Positions 47,992 through 56,189 of a DNA stretch of 64,000 nucleotides are shown in pieces. Where the stretch lies: assembly GCA_963816785.1 (NCBI GenBank), contig CAWFLL010000004.1, positions 124,001-188,000 on the forward strand, written 5' to 3'. Origin of the DNA: VRUE01 sp963816785. Lineage in GTDB: Bacteria > Actinomycetota > Thermoleophilia > Solirubrobacterales > 70-9. The translations under genes and the position numbers were made by a program. The notes beneath the pieces are model-generated. The model worked only from the letters and a program-made list of their open reading frames with translations. It did no database searches and was not told the origin of the DNA. How positions within the stretch are numbered: the first letter of the stretch is position 1; each line of letters opens with the position of its first letter.

Positions 47992-49071
47992 CTGTCCGCG
48001 CCGGCTCCGCACCGATGCGGCAAGCCCGTCGAGCAGGGAGACCGTCGTCTCCCAGTCGATGCAGGCGTCGGTGATCGACTGGCCGTAGGTGAGTGGCTCG
48101 CCGCCCTCGAGGTCCTGGCGGCCCTCGACCAGGAACGACTCCAGCATCACGCCGACGATCGCGCCGTTGCCGGCGGCGACCTGAGCCCCGATCTGCTCCG
48201 CGGCCGTCACCTGGCGCGCCGGGTCCTTGCCGCTGTTGTCGTGGGAGGCGTCGACGACGACGCGCTCCGGCAGGCCGGCGGCCCGCAGCAGCTCCAGGGC
48301 ACCCTCGACGCCCTCGGGATCGCAGTTGGGGGCGCCGCGCCCGCCGCGCAGGATCACGTGGCCGTCGGGGTTGCCCTTGGTGTGCAGGATCGCCGGCGTC
48401 CCGTTGTCGTCGATGCCGGCGAACGCGTGCGTCACGGCTGCGGCGCGCACCGCGTCGACCGCCACCTGGATGTTGCCGTCGGTGCGGTTCTTGAACCCGA
48501 TCGGCATCGAGAGGCCGGAGCCGAGCTGGCGGTGGATCTGGCTCTCGGTGGTGCGGGCCCCGATCGCACCCCAGGCGACCGTGTCGGAGATGTACTGCGG
48601 CGTGATCGGGTCAAGGAACTCACACCCGATCGGCAGGCCGAGGTCGAGGACCTGCAGGAGCAGGGTCCGCGCCTTGCGCAGGCCGGAGTTGACGTCGTAG
48701 GTGCCGTCGAGGTGGGGGTCGTTGATCAGGCCCTTCCAGCCGGTCGTCGTCCTCGGCTTCTCGAAGTAGACGCGCATCGCGATCAGCAGGTCCTCCTCGT
48801 GCCCGCGCGCGGCCTCGGCGAGCCTGCCCGCGTAATCGAGCGCCGCGTCGGGGTCGTGGACGCTGCAGGGCCCGACCACGACGAGGAGGCGATCGTCCTC
48901 GCGCGTGAGGATGCCCTCGACCGCCCCGCGGCCGCCGACCACCACCTTTTCCCGCTCCTCCCCGAGCCGCAGGTCCTGCAACAGCCCCGCCGGCGAGACC
49001 AGCTCGACGATCCGGTCGATCCGCTGATCGCGGACCCGGTCCCGAGCCTCCGCCTGCATTCCGATCATCAT
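47989..49071 (-). CDS. aroG: 3-deoxy-7-phosphoheptulonate synthase, type I (AroG/F/H-like)
   Basis: The 360 aa enzyme commits carbon to aromatic synthesis by joining PEP and erythrose-4-phosphate. Family blocks: 'VVVGPCSVHDPDAALDYA', 'MRVYFEKPRTTTGWKGLINDP', 'WGAIGARTTESQIHRQL', 'GFKNRTDGNIQVAVDA' and 'DASHDNSGKDPARQ'. Start MMIGMQAEARDR at 49071 is preceded by AAAGGTGG 7 bases upstream; a further ATG is at 49101. A leader ORF rich in aromatic codons and hairpins precede it. Confidence 0.94.
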   Translation of the reverse strand: MMIGMQAEARDRVRDQRIDRIVELVSPAGLLQDLRLGEEREKVVVGGRGAVEGILTREDDRLLVVVGPCSVHDPDAALDYAGRLAEAARGHEEDLLIAMRVYFEKPRTTTGWKGLINDPHLDGTYDVNSGLRKARTLLLQVLDLGLPIGCEFLDPITPQYISDTVAWGAIGARTTESQIHRQLGSGLSMPIGFKNRTDGNIQVAVDAVRAAAVTHAFAGIDDNGTPAILHTKGNPDGHVILRGGRGAPNCDPEGVEGALELLRAAGLPERVVVDASHDNSGKDPARQVTAAEQIGAQVAAGNGAIVGVMLESFLVEGRQDLEGGEPLTYGQSITDACIDWETTVSLLDGLAASVRSRRGQ

Positions 49072-49190
49072 CTTGCCGCCACCTTTCTCCACAACTTTCA
49101 AACCTTACTTTCAGTGCGGGTGCCGCCATCTGAGCGCAGGCGGACGCGCGAACCTCGGGATCCGGCGCCCAGCCTCTTGCGCTCTATCTG

Positions 49191-49217
49191 CGCGGCGCGT
49201 CGCCGCGGGCCGGACGC
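49191..49217 (-). promoter_or_regulatory. competing hairpins after the aromatic leader ORF
   Basis: CGCGGCG (49191-49197) can pair with CGCCGCG (49201-49207) around a 3-base loop. GCGTC (49197-49201) can instead pair with GACGC (49213-49217), which begins immediately after the leader stop at 49218. The two folds share bases and exclude each other, as expected of an attenuator. No U-run follows, so control may be of translation or Rho-type rather than intrinsic termination. Confidence 0.4.
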
Positions 49218-49313
49218 CTAGCTAAATCGCCAGTAATAGGAGAGGGCGGCAGGGGCGAGCGCGGCGCCGTCGGCGCTGCATCCACTCGCGATGTGACAGC
49301 CGCTGTGCCTCAC
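49218..49313 (-). CDS. leader peptide for the DAHP synthase operon, ends in Tyr-Tyr-Trp-Arg-Phe-Ser
   Basis: A 31-codon ORF starting GTG (VRHSGCHIASGC) and ending ...ALSYYWRFS then TAG. The last codons TAT TAC TGG CGA TTT AGC contain all three aromatic amino acids in five codons, in a genome where TAT and TTT are rare. It lies 147 bases upstream of the DAHP synthase start and is followed by mutually exclusive hairpins. In classical attenuators, stalling at such codons switches the downstream fold. The start is only a weak candidate: no clear ribosome-binding site is seen. Confidence 0.6.
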   Translation of the reverse strand: MRHSGCHIASGCSADGAALAPAALSYYWRFS

Positions 49314-49340
49314 AACTGCTGACTTTGTAGCAGGTGAGGC
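49307..49340 (-). terminator. 12-bp hairpin directly after hisC, overlapping the leader start
   Basis: GCCTCAC-aa-CTGCT (49307-49320) pairs with AGCAG-GTGAGGC (49329-49340) around an 8-base loop. It begins 4 bases after the hisC stop, so it may mark the end of a hisC transcript, but there is no T-run. Its 3' arm on the minus strand contains the leader's GTG, so it could also regulate leader translation. Confidence 0.5.
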
Positions 49341-49344
49341 GGGG

Positions 49345-50439
49345 TTAGTCGAGAAGCTCGCCCAGGGCTGCGAGGAAGCGGTCATTCTCGGCCCGGGTGC
49401 CGTAGGTGACGCGGATGTGGCCCGGGCTGCCGAGCGGCGTCCCCGGCCGGACCGCGATCAGGCGCTCGGCGAGGCCGGCGACGACCTCGCCCTCGTCCGC
49501 CTCCCCGAGGTCGACCCAGGAGAAGTTCGCCTGGGTGTCCGTGGTCGAGAGGCCGATCTCCCGCAGGCCCTCCTCGACGTGGAGGCGCTCGACGATCGTC
49601 GACTCGATCCGGCGCATGGCGTCGTCGGAGTGGAGGATCGCCTCGGCCCCCGCCGCCTGGGCGAGCGCGTTGACGCTGAACGGCTGGCGCACGGCGTCGA
49701 CCGCGGCGCGGAAGTTGGCGGAGCCGATCGCGAAGCCGACCCGCAGCCCGGCGAGGCCGTAGCACTTGCTGAAGGTGCGGAGGACGACGAGGTTGGGGAA
49801 ATCGCGGAGCAGGTCGATCGTCGCGTCGGGGTCGTCGTTGGTCTGGAACTCGATGTAGGCCTCGTCGAGGGCGACGGTGACGTGACCGGGCATCCGCTCG
49901 CAGAAGGCGGCGACCTCGGCCGCCGGCAGGTGAGTGCCGGTCGGGTTGTTGGGGTTGCAGACGATCACCAGCTGCGTCGCCGCGGTCACCTCGGCGGCCA
50001 TCGCCTCGAGGTCGTGGACGTCGCCCTCGGCCAACGGCACCCGGATCTCGCGCGCCCCGGAAAGCGCCGGCAGGTACGGGTACATCGAGAACGAGGGCCA
50101 CGCGTAGACGATCTCGGAGCCGGGCTCGCAGAGCGCGTCGGCGGCGGCGAGGAGAATCTCGCAGGACCCGTTGCCGATCGCGACCCTGCCCGGCTCGGTC
50201 TCGTAGCGCTCGGCGATCCGCCGCCGCAGCAGGGTCGCGTCGGGGTCGGGGTAGCGGTTCATCGCGGCGGCGGTCTCGCGGATCGCCTCGACGACCTTCG
50301 GGTGGGGCGGGAACGGAGACTCGTTCGAGGCGAGCTGGGCGATGCCGGCGGCGGCGATCGCCTCCGGCGCGTGGCCGGTGGGTACCCCGGCCTGGTAGCC
50401 GGGCATGCGCGCGAGCTTCTCGGCAAAGGTGACGGTCAT
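49345..50439 (-). CDS. hisC: histidinol-phosphate/aromatic aminotransferase
   Basis: A 364 aa class I PLP aminotransferase with the HisC-family features 'LASNESPFPPHPKVVEAIRE', 'VIVCNPNNPTGTHLPAAEV', 'DEAYIEF', and the PLP lysine in 'VVLRTFSKCYGLAGLRVGFA'. It lies between chorismate mutase and DAHP synthase, not in a his operon, so a role in the last step of Phe/Tyr synthesis is as likely as histidine synthesis. Start at ATG 50439. Confidence 0.9.
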   Translation of the reverse strand: MTVTFAEKLARMPGYQAGVPTGHAPEAIAAAGIAQLASNESPFPPHPKVVEAIRETAAAMNRYPDPDATLLRRRIAERYETEPGRVAIGNGSCEILLAAADALCEPGSEIVYAWPSFSMYPYLPALSGAREIRVPLAEGDVHDLEAMAAEVTAATQLVIVCNPNNPTGTHLPAAEVAAFCERMPGHVTVALDEAYIEFQTNDDPDATIDLLRDFPNLVVLRTFSKCYGLAGLRVGFAIGSANFRAAVDAVRQPFSVNALAQAAGAEAILHSDDAMRRIESTIVERLHVEEGLREIGLSTTDTQANFSWVDLGEADEGEVVAGLAERLIAVRPGTPLGSPGHIRVTYGTRAENDRFLAALGELLD

Positions 50440-50481
50440 GACGGGTCCTCCATTGTGGCCGACCGGGGCCTCGGATGACCG

Positions 50482-50874
50482 CTACTGCGCGGCGTGCAGG
50501 TCCGAGCGCAGCGCCTGGGTGGCGCCGAGATAGACATGTGACGGGGTGTGGCCCGGGGGGGCGTGGTAGTGGACCATCGCCCGGATCACCCGCGGCATCG
50601 CCCCGGGCACCGGGATCTCGCGGCTGCAGAGGAGCGGCACCGAGTCGAGGCCCACCGCGCGGGCGGCGACGGCTGGGAACTCGGCGTCGAGGTCATCGGT
50701 CGCGGTGAACAGGCAGCTGACGATCTCCTCCGGGGCAAGCCCGTTGCGGGAGATCAGCTCCCTCATCAGCTCGCCGGTCGCCGCCAGGATCGAGTCGGCC
50801 TCGTTGGCCTCCGCCTGGACGGCGCCCCGGACCGCGAACACTCGTAGTTCCCCGCTCGCTCCCACGGCCGGCAT
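50482..50874 (-). CDS. aroH: chorismate mutase, AroH class
   Basis: A 130 aa monofunctional trimeric-type chorismate mutase: 'RVFAVRGAVQAEANEADSIL', 'EIVSCLFTATDDLDAEFPA' and 'VLRAMVHYH'-type end seen as 'IRAMVHYHAPPGHTPSHVYL'. Catalytic Arg is in 'VRGA' and the Cys/Glu region in 'LFTATDDL'. It is the first gene of the aromatic block and diverges from yjbQ with a 26-base gap, so its promoter must overlap either yjbQ or itself. Confidence 0.93.
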   Translation of the reverse strand: MPAVGASGELRVFAVRGAVQAEANEADSILAATGELMRELISRNGLAPEEIVSCLFTATDDLDAEFPAVAARAVGLDSVPLLCSREIPVPGAMPRVIRAMVHYHAPPGHTPSHVYLGATQALRSDLHAAQ

Positions 50875-50900
50875 CTTCCCAAAGCCTGTAGCGTCGCCAC

Positions 50901-51317
50901 ATGGCGGTCCACACCACCGAGCTGCGGCTTGCGACCGAGGGGGACTCCGACATCGTCGACATCACCTCGGAGGTGGAATCGGCTGTGGCGTCGGCCGGGG
51001 CCGGCGAGGGGCAGGCGCTCGCCTTCGTCCGCGGCTCGACCGCGGCGATCACCACGATGGAGTTCGAGCCGGGGGGCATCGGCGACCTGCGGGAGATGCT
51101 CGAGCGGCTGATCCCGACCGAGGGCGACTACGCGCATAACCGGCTCAACCACGACACCAACTCCCACGCCCACCAGCGCGCGTCGCTGATCGGGCCCTCG
51201 GAGTCGGTCCCGGTCCTCGGCGGCCGCCTCGCGCTCGGCACCTGGCAGCAGCTGGTCCTGATCGACTTCGACGACCGGCCGCGGGAGCGGGCCGTCGTCG
51301 TCCAGGTCAGCGGCTGA
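50901..51317 (+). CDS. yjbQ: YjbQ family protein (UPF0047)
   Basis: A 138 aa YjbQ-family protein. The conserved region is 'AFVRGSTAAITTMEFEPGG', then 'YAHNRLNHDTNSHAHQRASL' and 'LGTWQQLVLIDFDDRPRERA'. E. coli YjbQ has weak thiamine-phosphate synthase activity; the native function is not settled. Its end overlaps the end of the converging pseudouridine synthase gene by 11 bases. Confidence 0.9.
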   Translation: MAVHTTELRLATEGDSDIVDITSEVESAVASAGAGEGQALAFVRGSTAAITTMEFEPGGIGDLREMLERLIPTEGDYAHNRLNHDTNSHAHQRASLIGPSESVPVLGGRLALGTWQQLVLIDFDDRPRERAVVVQVSG

Positions 51318-52005
51318 AAACGGCCGCGGTCAGGGAGCGGATCTCGTCGTCGGAGAGGCGGCGCGCGGCACCCTCGGCGAGATCGCCGAGCTCCAGGGGC
51401 CCGAACCGGACCCGGCACAGGGCCACGACCTCGTTGCCGACCGCCTCCGCCATCCGGCGGACCTGGCGGTTGCGGCCCTCGCGAAGGACGATCTCGATTT
51501 CGCGCACCCCGACCCGGTCGACCATCGCCGCAGCCGTCGGCCCGTCGTCGAGCTCGACGCTCGCCGCCAACCTCCGCAGATCGGCCTCCGAGGGGGGCCG
51601 CCGCAGCTCGACCCGGTAGGCCTTCTCGACTTCGTAGCGGGGATGGGTGAGGCGGTTGGCGAGCTCGCCGTCGTTGGTCAGCAGCAACAGGCCGGTCGAG
51701 TCGACGTCGAGGCGGCCGACCGGATAGAGGCGGGCGTCGGAGCGGACCAGCTCGACGACCGCCGGCCGCGAACCGGGCTCGCGCGCCGTGGAGACGACCC
51801 CGATCGGCTTGTTCACCGCCCAGACCTCCCGCGGCTCGGCCGAAACCGGCTCGCCGTCGACCCTGACCTCGTCCCCCTCCCCGACGTCGCGGGCGGGGTC
51901 GGTCACCACCTCGCCGCCGACCGTCACCCGGCCGGACCCGATGATCCTCTCCGCGCTACGACGGGACGCGACCCCGCCGTGGGCGAGGTACCTGGCCAGC
52001 CGCAC
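51307..52005 (-). CDS. rluB: rRNA pseudouridine synthase, RsuA/RluB family
   Basis: A 232 aa enzyme: N-terminal S4 domain ('RLARYLAHGGVASRRSAERI'), the catalytic block 'YPVGRLDVDSTGLLLLTNDG' containing the active-site Asp, and 'EGRNRQVRRMAEAVG'. It begins 11 bases after the scpB stop; scpA-scpB-rluB is the common order. The exact target (23S U2605 or another) is inferred. Confidence 0.93.
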   Translation of the reverse strand: MRLARYLAHGGVASRRSAERIIGSGRVTVGGEVVTDPARDVGEGDEVRVDGEPVSAEPREVWAVNKPIGVVSTAREPGSRPAVVELVRSDARLYPVGRLDVDSTGLLLLTNDGELANRLTHPRYEVEKAYRVELRRPPSEADLRRLAASVELDDGPTAAAMVDRVGVREIEIVLREGRNRQVRRMAEAVGNEVVALCRVRFGPLELGDLAEGAARRLSDDEIRSLTAAVFSR

Positions 52006-52015
52006 GGCGCAGGCG

Positions 52016-52586
52016 CTACTCGGCCCGCTGCTCGCCCGCCTTCAGCAGGCGCTCGCGCAGCTCGCGCTCGTCCTCGGGCGTCGGGTCGAAGCGGGAGGGA
52101 TCCGGGAGCTGGTCGAGGCCGGAGAGGCCGAACAGCCGCTCGAACAGCTCGGTGGTCCTGAAGATCGTCGCCCCAAACCGAGAGCGGCCCGACTCCTCGA
52201 TCAGCCCGCGCTCGGCCAGCGTCTGCACCGCCGACTCCGAGGAGACGCCGCGGATCCGCGCCACCTCCGGGCGCGAGACCGGCTGCAGGTAGGCGACGAT
52301 CGCCAACGTCTCCGCCTGGGCCTGGGTCAGGGGCGGGGTCCGCGGCTTCGCCAGCAGGCGCCGGGCGGCGGCCTCGCTTGCCGGGTCGCTGGCGAGGGTG
52401 AAGCCGCCCGCCACCTCGCGCAGCACGATCCCCCGCCTGCCCTCTGCGAGGTCCTCGCGCAACAGCGTCGATCGCCTCGCCGACCTGGCCCTCGGTCGCC
52501 TCGGTCGCCTCGGCGAGGTCGGCGGCCGAGACCGGCTGGGGCGAGAGGAACAGCAGCGCCTCGATCGTGCGCCCGAGGTCGCTCAT
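52016..52586 (-). CDS. scpB: segregation and condensation protein ScpB, one frameshift
   Basis: ScpB dimerises on ScpA as part of the SMC condensin. 'MSDLGRTIEALLFLSPQPVS' begins at the ATG 52586, and after 'EAIDA' (about 52465) the sequence continues in a second frame with 'LREDLAEGRRGIVLREVAGG' and the winged-helix core 'LTQAQAETLAIVAYLQPVSR'. The span, 571 nt, is not a multiple of three, so one base is lost or added there. The start overlaps the scpA stop (ATGA). Confidence 0.9.
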
Positions 52587-53347
52587 GCCGAGGCCTCCAC
52601 CCTGCGGATCTCGATCGGGCCGAGCGGCTTGCGCTGCTTCCACGTCACCTCGCCCTTCCTGTACAGCTCGAGCAGGGCGAACAGGGTCACCGCCTGGGTC
52701 AGCCTGTCCTCTTCCCCGAACTGATCGTCGAAGTCGATGCTCGCGGTTCCGGCGAGGGCGTCGCGAAGCGCTCGCAGCCGCCTCTCGAGGGAGACGGTTG
52801 GCCGGATGAAGCTGGTGTCGAGCGGCGGCGCGACGGTCAGCAGATCGCCGACGGCGGCCGTGAGCCGCTCCGGCTCATAGACCGCGGCGGCGGCGTCGAG
52901 GGCGACCCGGCGCAACTCCGGCGGCAGCGGCGCCGCCCGGTAGAGGTAGCCGCGCTGCGCCTCGAAGCGCTCCTCCAGCATCTCGGCGGCATCGCGGTAG
53001 CGGCGGTACTCCAGCAGCCTCGCCAGCAGCTCCTCGATCGCCTCCTCGGGGCCCAGTTGCTCCAGCTCTTCATCAGCGCCCGGCAGGAGCAGCCGGGACT
53101 TCAGCTCGAGCAGGGCCGCGATCAGGACCAGGAACTCGGTCGCGACCTCCAACTCGAGCTCGCCCTGTCTCTCGAGGTGCTCGACATAGGCGACGACGAC
53201 CTCGGCCAGCTCGACCTCGAGCAGGTCGATCTCCTCGCGCAGCACGATCGCCATCAGCAGGTCGAAGGGCCCGGCGAAGACGTCGAGCTCGAGGTCCAGA
53301 TCCACAACAGTCACAGGCCCACCGTACAGCCCGGGAGTGACACTCAC
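52583..53347 (-). CDS. scpA: segregation and condensation protein ScpA (kleisin)
   Basis: A 254 aa kleisin bridging the SMC heads. The N-terminal signature 'DVFAGPFDLLMAIVLREEID' and 'EFLVLIAALLELKSRLLLP' bind the SMC neck; the C-terminal winged helix is 'TQAVTLFALLELYRKGEVTW'. Start GTG at 53347 or a GTG about 12 codons on. Upstream is a palindromic repeat, then trpS. Confidence 0.94.
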   Translation of the reverse strand: MSVTPGLYGGPVTVVDLDLELDVFAGPFDLLMAIVLREEIDLLEVELAEVVVAYVEHLERQGELELEVATEFLVLIAALLELKSRLLLPGADEELEQLGPEEAIEELLARLLEYRRYRDAAEMLEERFEAQRGYLYRAAPLPPELRRVALDAAAAVYEPERLTAAVGDLLTVAPPLDTSFIRPTVSLERRLRALRDALAGTASIDFDDQFGEEDRLTQAVTLFALLELYRKGEVTWKQRKPLGPIEIRRVEASA

Positions 53348-53348
53348 A

Positions 53349-53428
53349 CGCCCACTTCCGACCGCGGAAGCGACCGAGCGTCGAGATCTGATTCTTCGCG
53401 AGGGAGCGGGAGCCGAGGAGTTGGGCGG
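53349..53428. repeat. palindromic junction repeat between trpS and scpA
   Basis: Arms CGCCCACTTCC (53349-53359) and GGAGTTGGGCG (53417-53427) pair with one G-T type mismatch. The core CGAGCGTCGAGATCTGATTC TTCGCGAGGGAGCG (split here) matches the family core. The copy at 60993-61072 has the same outer arms. Confidence 0.75.
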
Positions 53429-53430
53429 AA

Positions 53431-54426
53431 CTATTTGGGGGACCCGATGCCCATGCGGTCCCGGACCTCGGCGACGGTCGGCGCGGCGATCGCGCGGGCC
53501 CGCTCGGCGCCGGCGGTGAGCGCGGCGTCCAGCGCCGCCTCGTCGGGGCGCAGCTCCGCGTAGCGCTCCCGCACCGGGCCGAGCAGCTCGACCACGGCCT
53601 CGGCCACCGCCTGCTTGAAGTCGCCGTAGCCGGCCCCCTCGAACTCGGCCTCGACCGCCTCGGGGCCGATCCCGCGGGCGACGGCAAGGATCTCGATCAG
53701 GTTGGTGATGCCCGGCTTGTCCTCGGCGCGGACGACCTCGCGCCCGGAGTCGGTCACCGCGCTGCCGAGCTTCTTGCGGATCGCATCGGGCTCATCGAGG
53801 ACGTAGACGGTCCCGGGATCGGTGGCCCCGGTCGTCGACATCTTCCGCTCCGGCTCCTGCAGGTCCATGATCCGGGCCCCGACCTCCGGGATCCGGTGCT
53901 CGGGCTCGACCAGCGTCTCGCCGAAGCGCTCGTTGAAGCGCCTGGCGATCTCCCGCATCAGCTCGATGTGCTGGCGCTGGTCCTCCCCGACCGGCACCTC
54001 GGTCGCCCGGTAGGCGAGGACGTCGGCAGCCTGCAGCACCGGGTAGAAGAAGAGCGCCGCCGAGACCAACTCCCGCTGCCGCGCCGACTTGTCCTTGAAC
54101 TGGTGCATGCGGTTGAGGTCACCGTGCGCCGTGACGGCGGAGAGAAGCCAGGTCAGCTCGGTGTGCTCGTGCACGTCGGACTGGCGGAAGAGGATGCAGC
54201 GCTCGGGGTCAAGACCCGCCGCGAGCAGGATCGCGGTCGTGTCGTAGAGGTTCTCGCGCAGCTGCGCCGGGTCGAAGGCGACCGAGATCGCGTGCAGGTC
54301 GACGATGCAGTAGATCGCGGGCGCCCCCCGCTCCTGGCCCTCGACGTACTGGCGGATCGCCCCGATGTAGTTGCCGAGGTGCTTGCGGCCGGTCGGCTGG
54401 ATCCCGGAGAATACGACAGGGCTCAT
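53431..54426 (-). CDS. trpS: tryptophanyl-tRNA synthetase
   Basis: A 331 aa class I synthetase. The HIGH-type motif is 'SGIQPTGRKHLGNYIGAI', the specificity region 'CILFRQSDVHEHTELTWLL' and the KMSKS loop is 'ERKMSTTGATDPG'. The ATG at 54426 has a 20-bp imperfect hairpin ending 2 bases upstream. Confidence 0.96.
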   Translation of the reverse strand: MSPVVFSGIQPTGRKHLGNYIGAIRQYVEGQERGAPAIYCIVDLHAISVAFDPAQLRENLYDTTAILLAAGLDPERCILFRQSDVHEHTELTWLLSAVTAHGDLNRMHQFKDKSARQRELVSAALFFYPVLQAADVLAYRATEVPVGEDQRQHIELMREIARRFNERFGETLVEPEHRIPEVGARIMDLQEPERKMSTTGATDPGTVYVLDEPDAIRKKLGSAVTDSGREVVRAEDKPGITNLIEILAVARGIGPEAVEAEFEGAGYGDFKQAVAEAVVELLGPVRERYAELRPDEAALDAALTAGAERARAIAAPTVAEVRDRMGIGSPK

Positions 54427-54428
54427 AG

Positions 54429-54496
54429 GCGTGAGCGCTCAAACCGACACGGTGGCAGCCGGTGGTTCGAGTCCGTGGCGGTTTGAGGGTTCACGC
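54429..54496 (-). promoter_or_regulatory. long hairpin covering the trpS translation start region
   Basis: Three paired blocks: GCGTGA/TCACGC, CTCAAACCG/CGGTTTGAG and CACGG/CCGTG, separated by small internal loops (gcg/ggt and a/g), around a 20-base loop. It fills the gap between the DHA2 exporter stop and the trpS ATG, and would bury the ribosome-binding region of trpS. The plus strand loop contains GGTTCGAGTCC, a tRNA T-arm-like sequence. It could be a terminator or a translational switch. Confidence 0.55.
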
Positions 54497-54506
54497 AGTT
54501 GTGACT

Positions 54507-56138
54507 TTATGCGGGCTCCGGTGCCGGCGTCTCCTTGCCGGCCCCGACCGGCGTACCCTCGCCGCAATCGGCGTCGGCGCCGTGCCCGCACTCCCCGGCG
54601 GCGGCGCCGCCGCGGGTCGCCACCACCTCGACCCGGCGCGTCGGGTTCTCGATCCAGACACCCGAGACGATGCCACCGATGATCATCAGGATGCCGGCGA
54701 TGAGGATGCCGAGGTGGAAGGCCGAGGTCGATGCGTCGACCGAGGCCTCCTTGACGCGATCGGCTTCCTCGGCCGCGAGGTCGCCTGTCGAGGGCACCCC
54801 GAGCGGCTGTTCCTTCGCTTCGGAGACGGCGTCGGCGCCACCCTGGCCGAGCGGGCGGTCACCGAGGTTGGAGTCCACCATCGAACCGAAGCTCGCCGAG
54901 ATCACCGCCCCGAGGACCGCGATCGCCAGCAGCCCCGCCACGCGGGCAACCCCGTTGTTGACGCCGGAAGCGATTCCGACGTGCCGTTCCTCGACCGAGT
55001 CGAGCACGGTGGCGGTCAGCGGCGCAACGGTGGCGGCCAGCCCGAGGCCGAAGACGATCAACGCCGGCAGGACGTCGCCCACGTAGCTGGGATCCGACCC
55101 GACTCGCAGCAGCAGGATCAACCCGATCCCACCGACGATCGGTCCGACGCACATCGGGGCGCGCGGCCCGACGCCGGAGGCGATCCTGCCGAAGCGGGGA
55201 GAGAGCACGAACATCATCACCGAGATCGGCGTCGTCGCCAGCCCGGCCTCGAGTGGCGAGTAGCCGACGACCTGCTGCAGGAACAGGCCGACGAAGAAGA
55301 GCCCGCCGATCAGCCCCGCGTAGGCGGTGAGGGTGGTCAGGTTGGCGACCCAGAAGTTGCGGATCCGGAACAGCGCCAGGTCGAGCATCGGGTGGCGGGC
55401 GCGCGCCTCGCGCAGGATGAACAACCCGAAGCAGGCGATGCCGGTGACCATCGGCGCCCAGACGAGGGGATCGCCCCAGCCGTGGCTCGGCTGTTCGATC
55501 AGCGCGAAGACCGGGCCGCCGAGGCCCGCCGCCGAAAGCGCGATCCCGGCCCAGTCGATGCCCCGGAACGCCTCCGGGTCGCGGCTCTCGCGCACCGAGT
55601 GGAGGGTGAGCGCGATCGTGACCGCGATCAGCGGCAGGTTGATCCAGAAGATCGCCCGCCACGAGAGGACCTCGATCAGCGCCCCGCCTCCCGCCGGGCC
55701 GATCACGGTGGCGATCCCGGTCCAGGCCGTCCAGGTCCCGACCGCCCTGCCCCGCGCCTCGCCCTCGAAGGTTGCGGCGACGATCGCCAGCGAGCCGGGC
55801 ACCAGCAGCGCCCCGGCGATTCCCTGCAGCGCGCGGGCGCCGATCAGGAACTCGGAGCTGGGCGCGATCGCGCAGAGCACCGAGGTCGCGCCGAAGGCGA
55901 TGAGGCCGATCGTGTAGATCCGCCGCCGCCCGAACTGGTCGCCGAGCGAGCCGCCGACGAGCAGAAGCGCGACCAGGGTGAGCATGTAGGCCTCGACCAC
56001 CCACTGCTGCCCCGAGAGGCCCGCGTCGAGGTCGTCGCTGATCGGCGGCAGGGCCACATTGACCACGGTCGAGTCGAGGAAGACGACCGTCGAGCCGAGG
56101 ATCGTCGCGACCAGCGTCAGCAGCTGTTGGCGGGTCAC
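54507..56138 (-). CDS. DHA2-family (14-helix) MFS drug transporter
   Basis: A 543 aa MFS protein starting MTRQQLLTLVATILGSTVVF. The DHA2 signatures are 'VFLDSTVVNVALPPIS', 'WVVEAYMLTLVALLLVGGSL', 'GDQFGRRRIYTIGL' (motif A) and motif C 'VIGPAGGGALIEVLSWRAIF'. Roughly 14 helices can be counted; the last ~30 residues are a soluble Ala/Gly/Cys-containing tail. Proton-driven export of drugs or similar compounds is likely; the substrate is unknown. Confidence 0.9.
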   Translation of the reverse strand: MTRQQLLTLVATILGSTVVFLDSTVVNVALPPISDDLDAGLSGQQWVVEAYMLTLVALLLVGGSLGDQFGRRRIYTIGLIAFGATSVLCAIAPSSEFLIGARALQGIAGALLVPGSLAIVAATFEGEARGRAVGTWTAWTGIATVIGPAGGGALIEVLSWRAIFWINLPLIAVTIALTLHSVRESRDPEAFRGIDWAGIALSAAGLGGPVFALIEQPSHGWGDPLVWAPMVTGIACFGLFILREARARHPMLDLALFRIRNFWVANLTTLTAYAGLIGGLFFVGLFLQQVVGYSPLEAGLATTPISVMMFVLSPRFGRIASGVGPRAPMCVGPIVGGIGLILLLRVGSDPSYVGDVLPALIVFGLGLAATVAPLTATVLDSVEERHVGIASGVNNGVARVAGLLAIAVLGAVISASFGSMVDSNLGDRPLGQGGADAVSEAKEQPLGVPSTGDLAAEEADRVKEASVDASTSAFHLGILIAGILMIIGGIVSGVWIENPTRRVEVVATRGGAAAGECGHGADADCGEGTPVGAGKETPAPEPA

Positions 56139-56189
56139 CCGGACGAGTCTAAGAGGGCCTCGTCACGGCCCCGGGGCTAGTCTGAATCC

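Noticed and set aside
49240..49290. Leucine leader peptide in the overlapping ATG frame (LLLL run)
   Set aside because: The same bases read as four Leu codons in the frame starting at ATG 49282, but the downstream gene is DAHP synthase, so the Tyr-Tyr-Trp-Phe frame fits far better.
54400..54500. tRNA gene suggested by GGTTCGAGTCC
   Set aside because: No anticodon or D arm and no 7-bp acceptor with correct spacing; the sequence folds as a single long hairpin.
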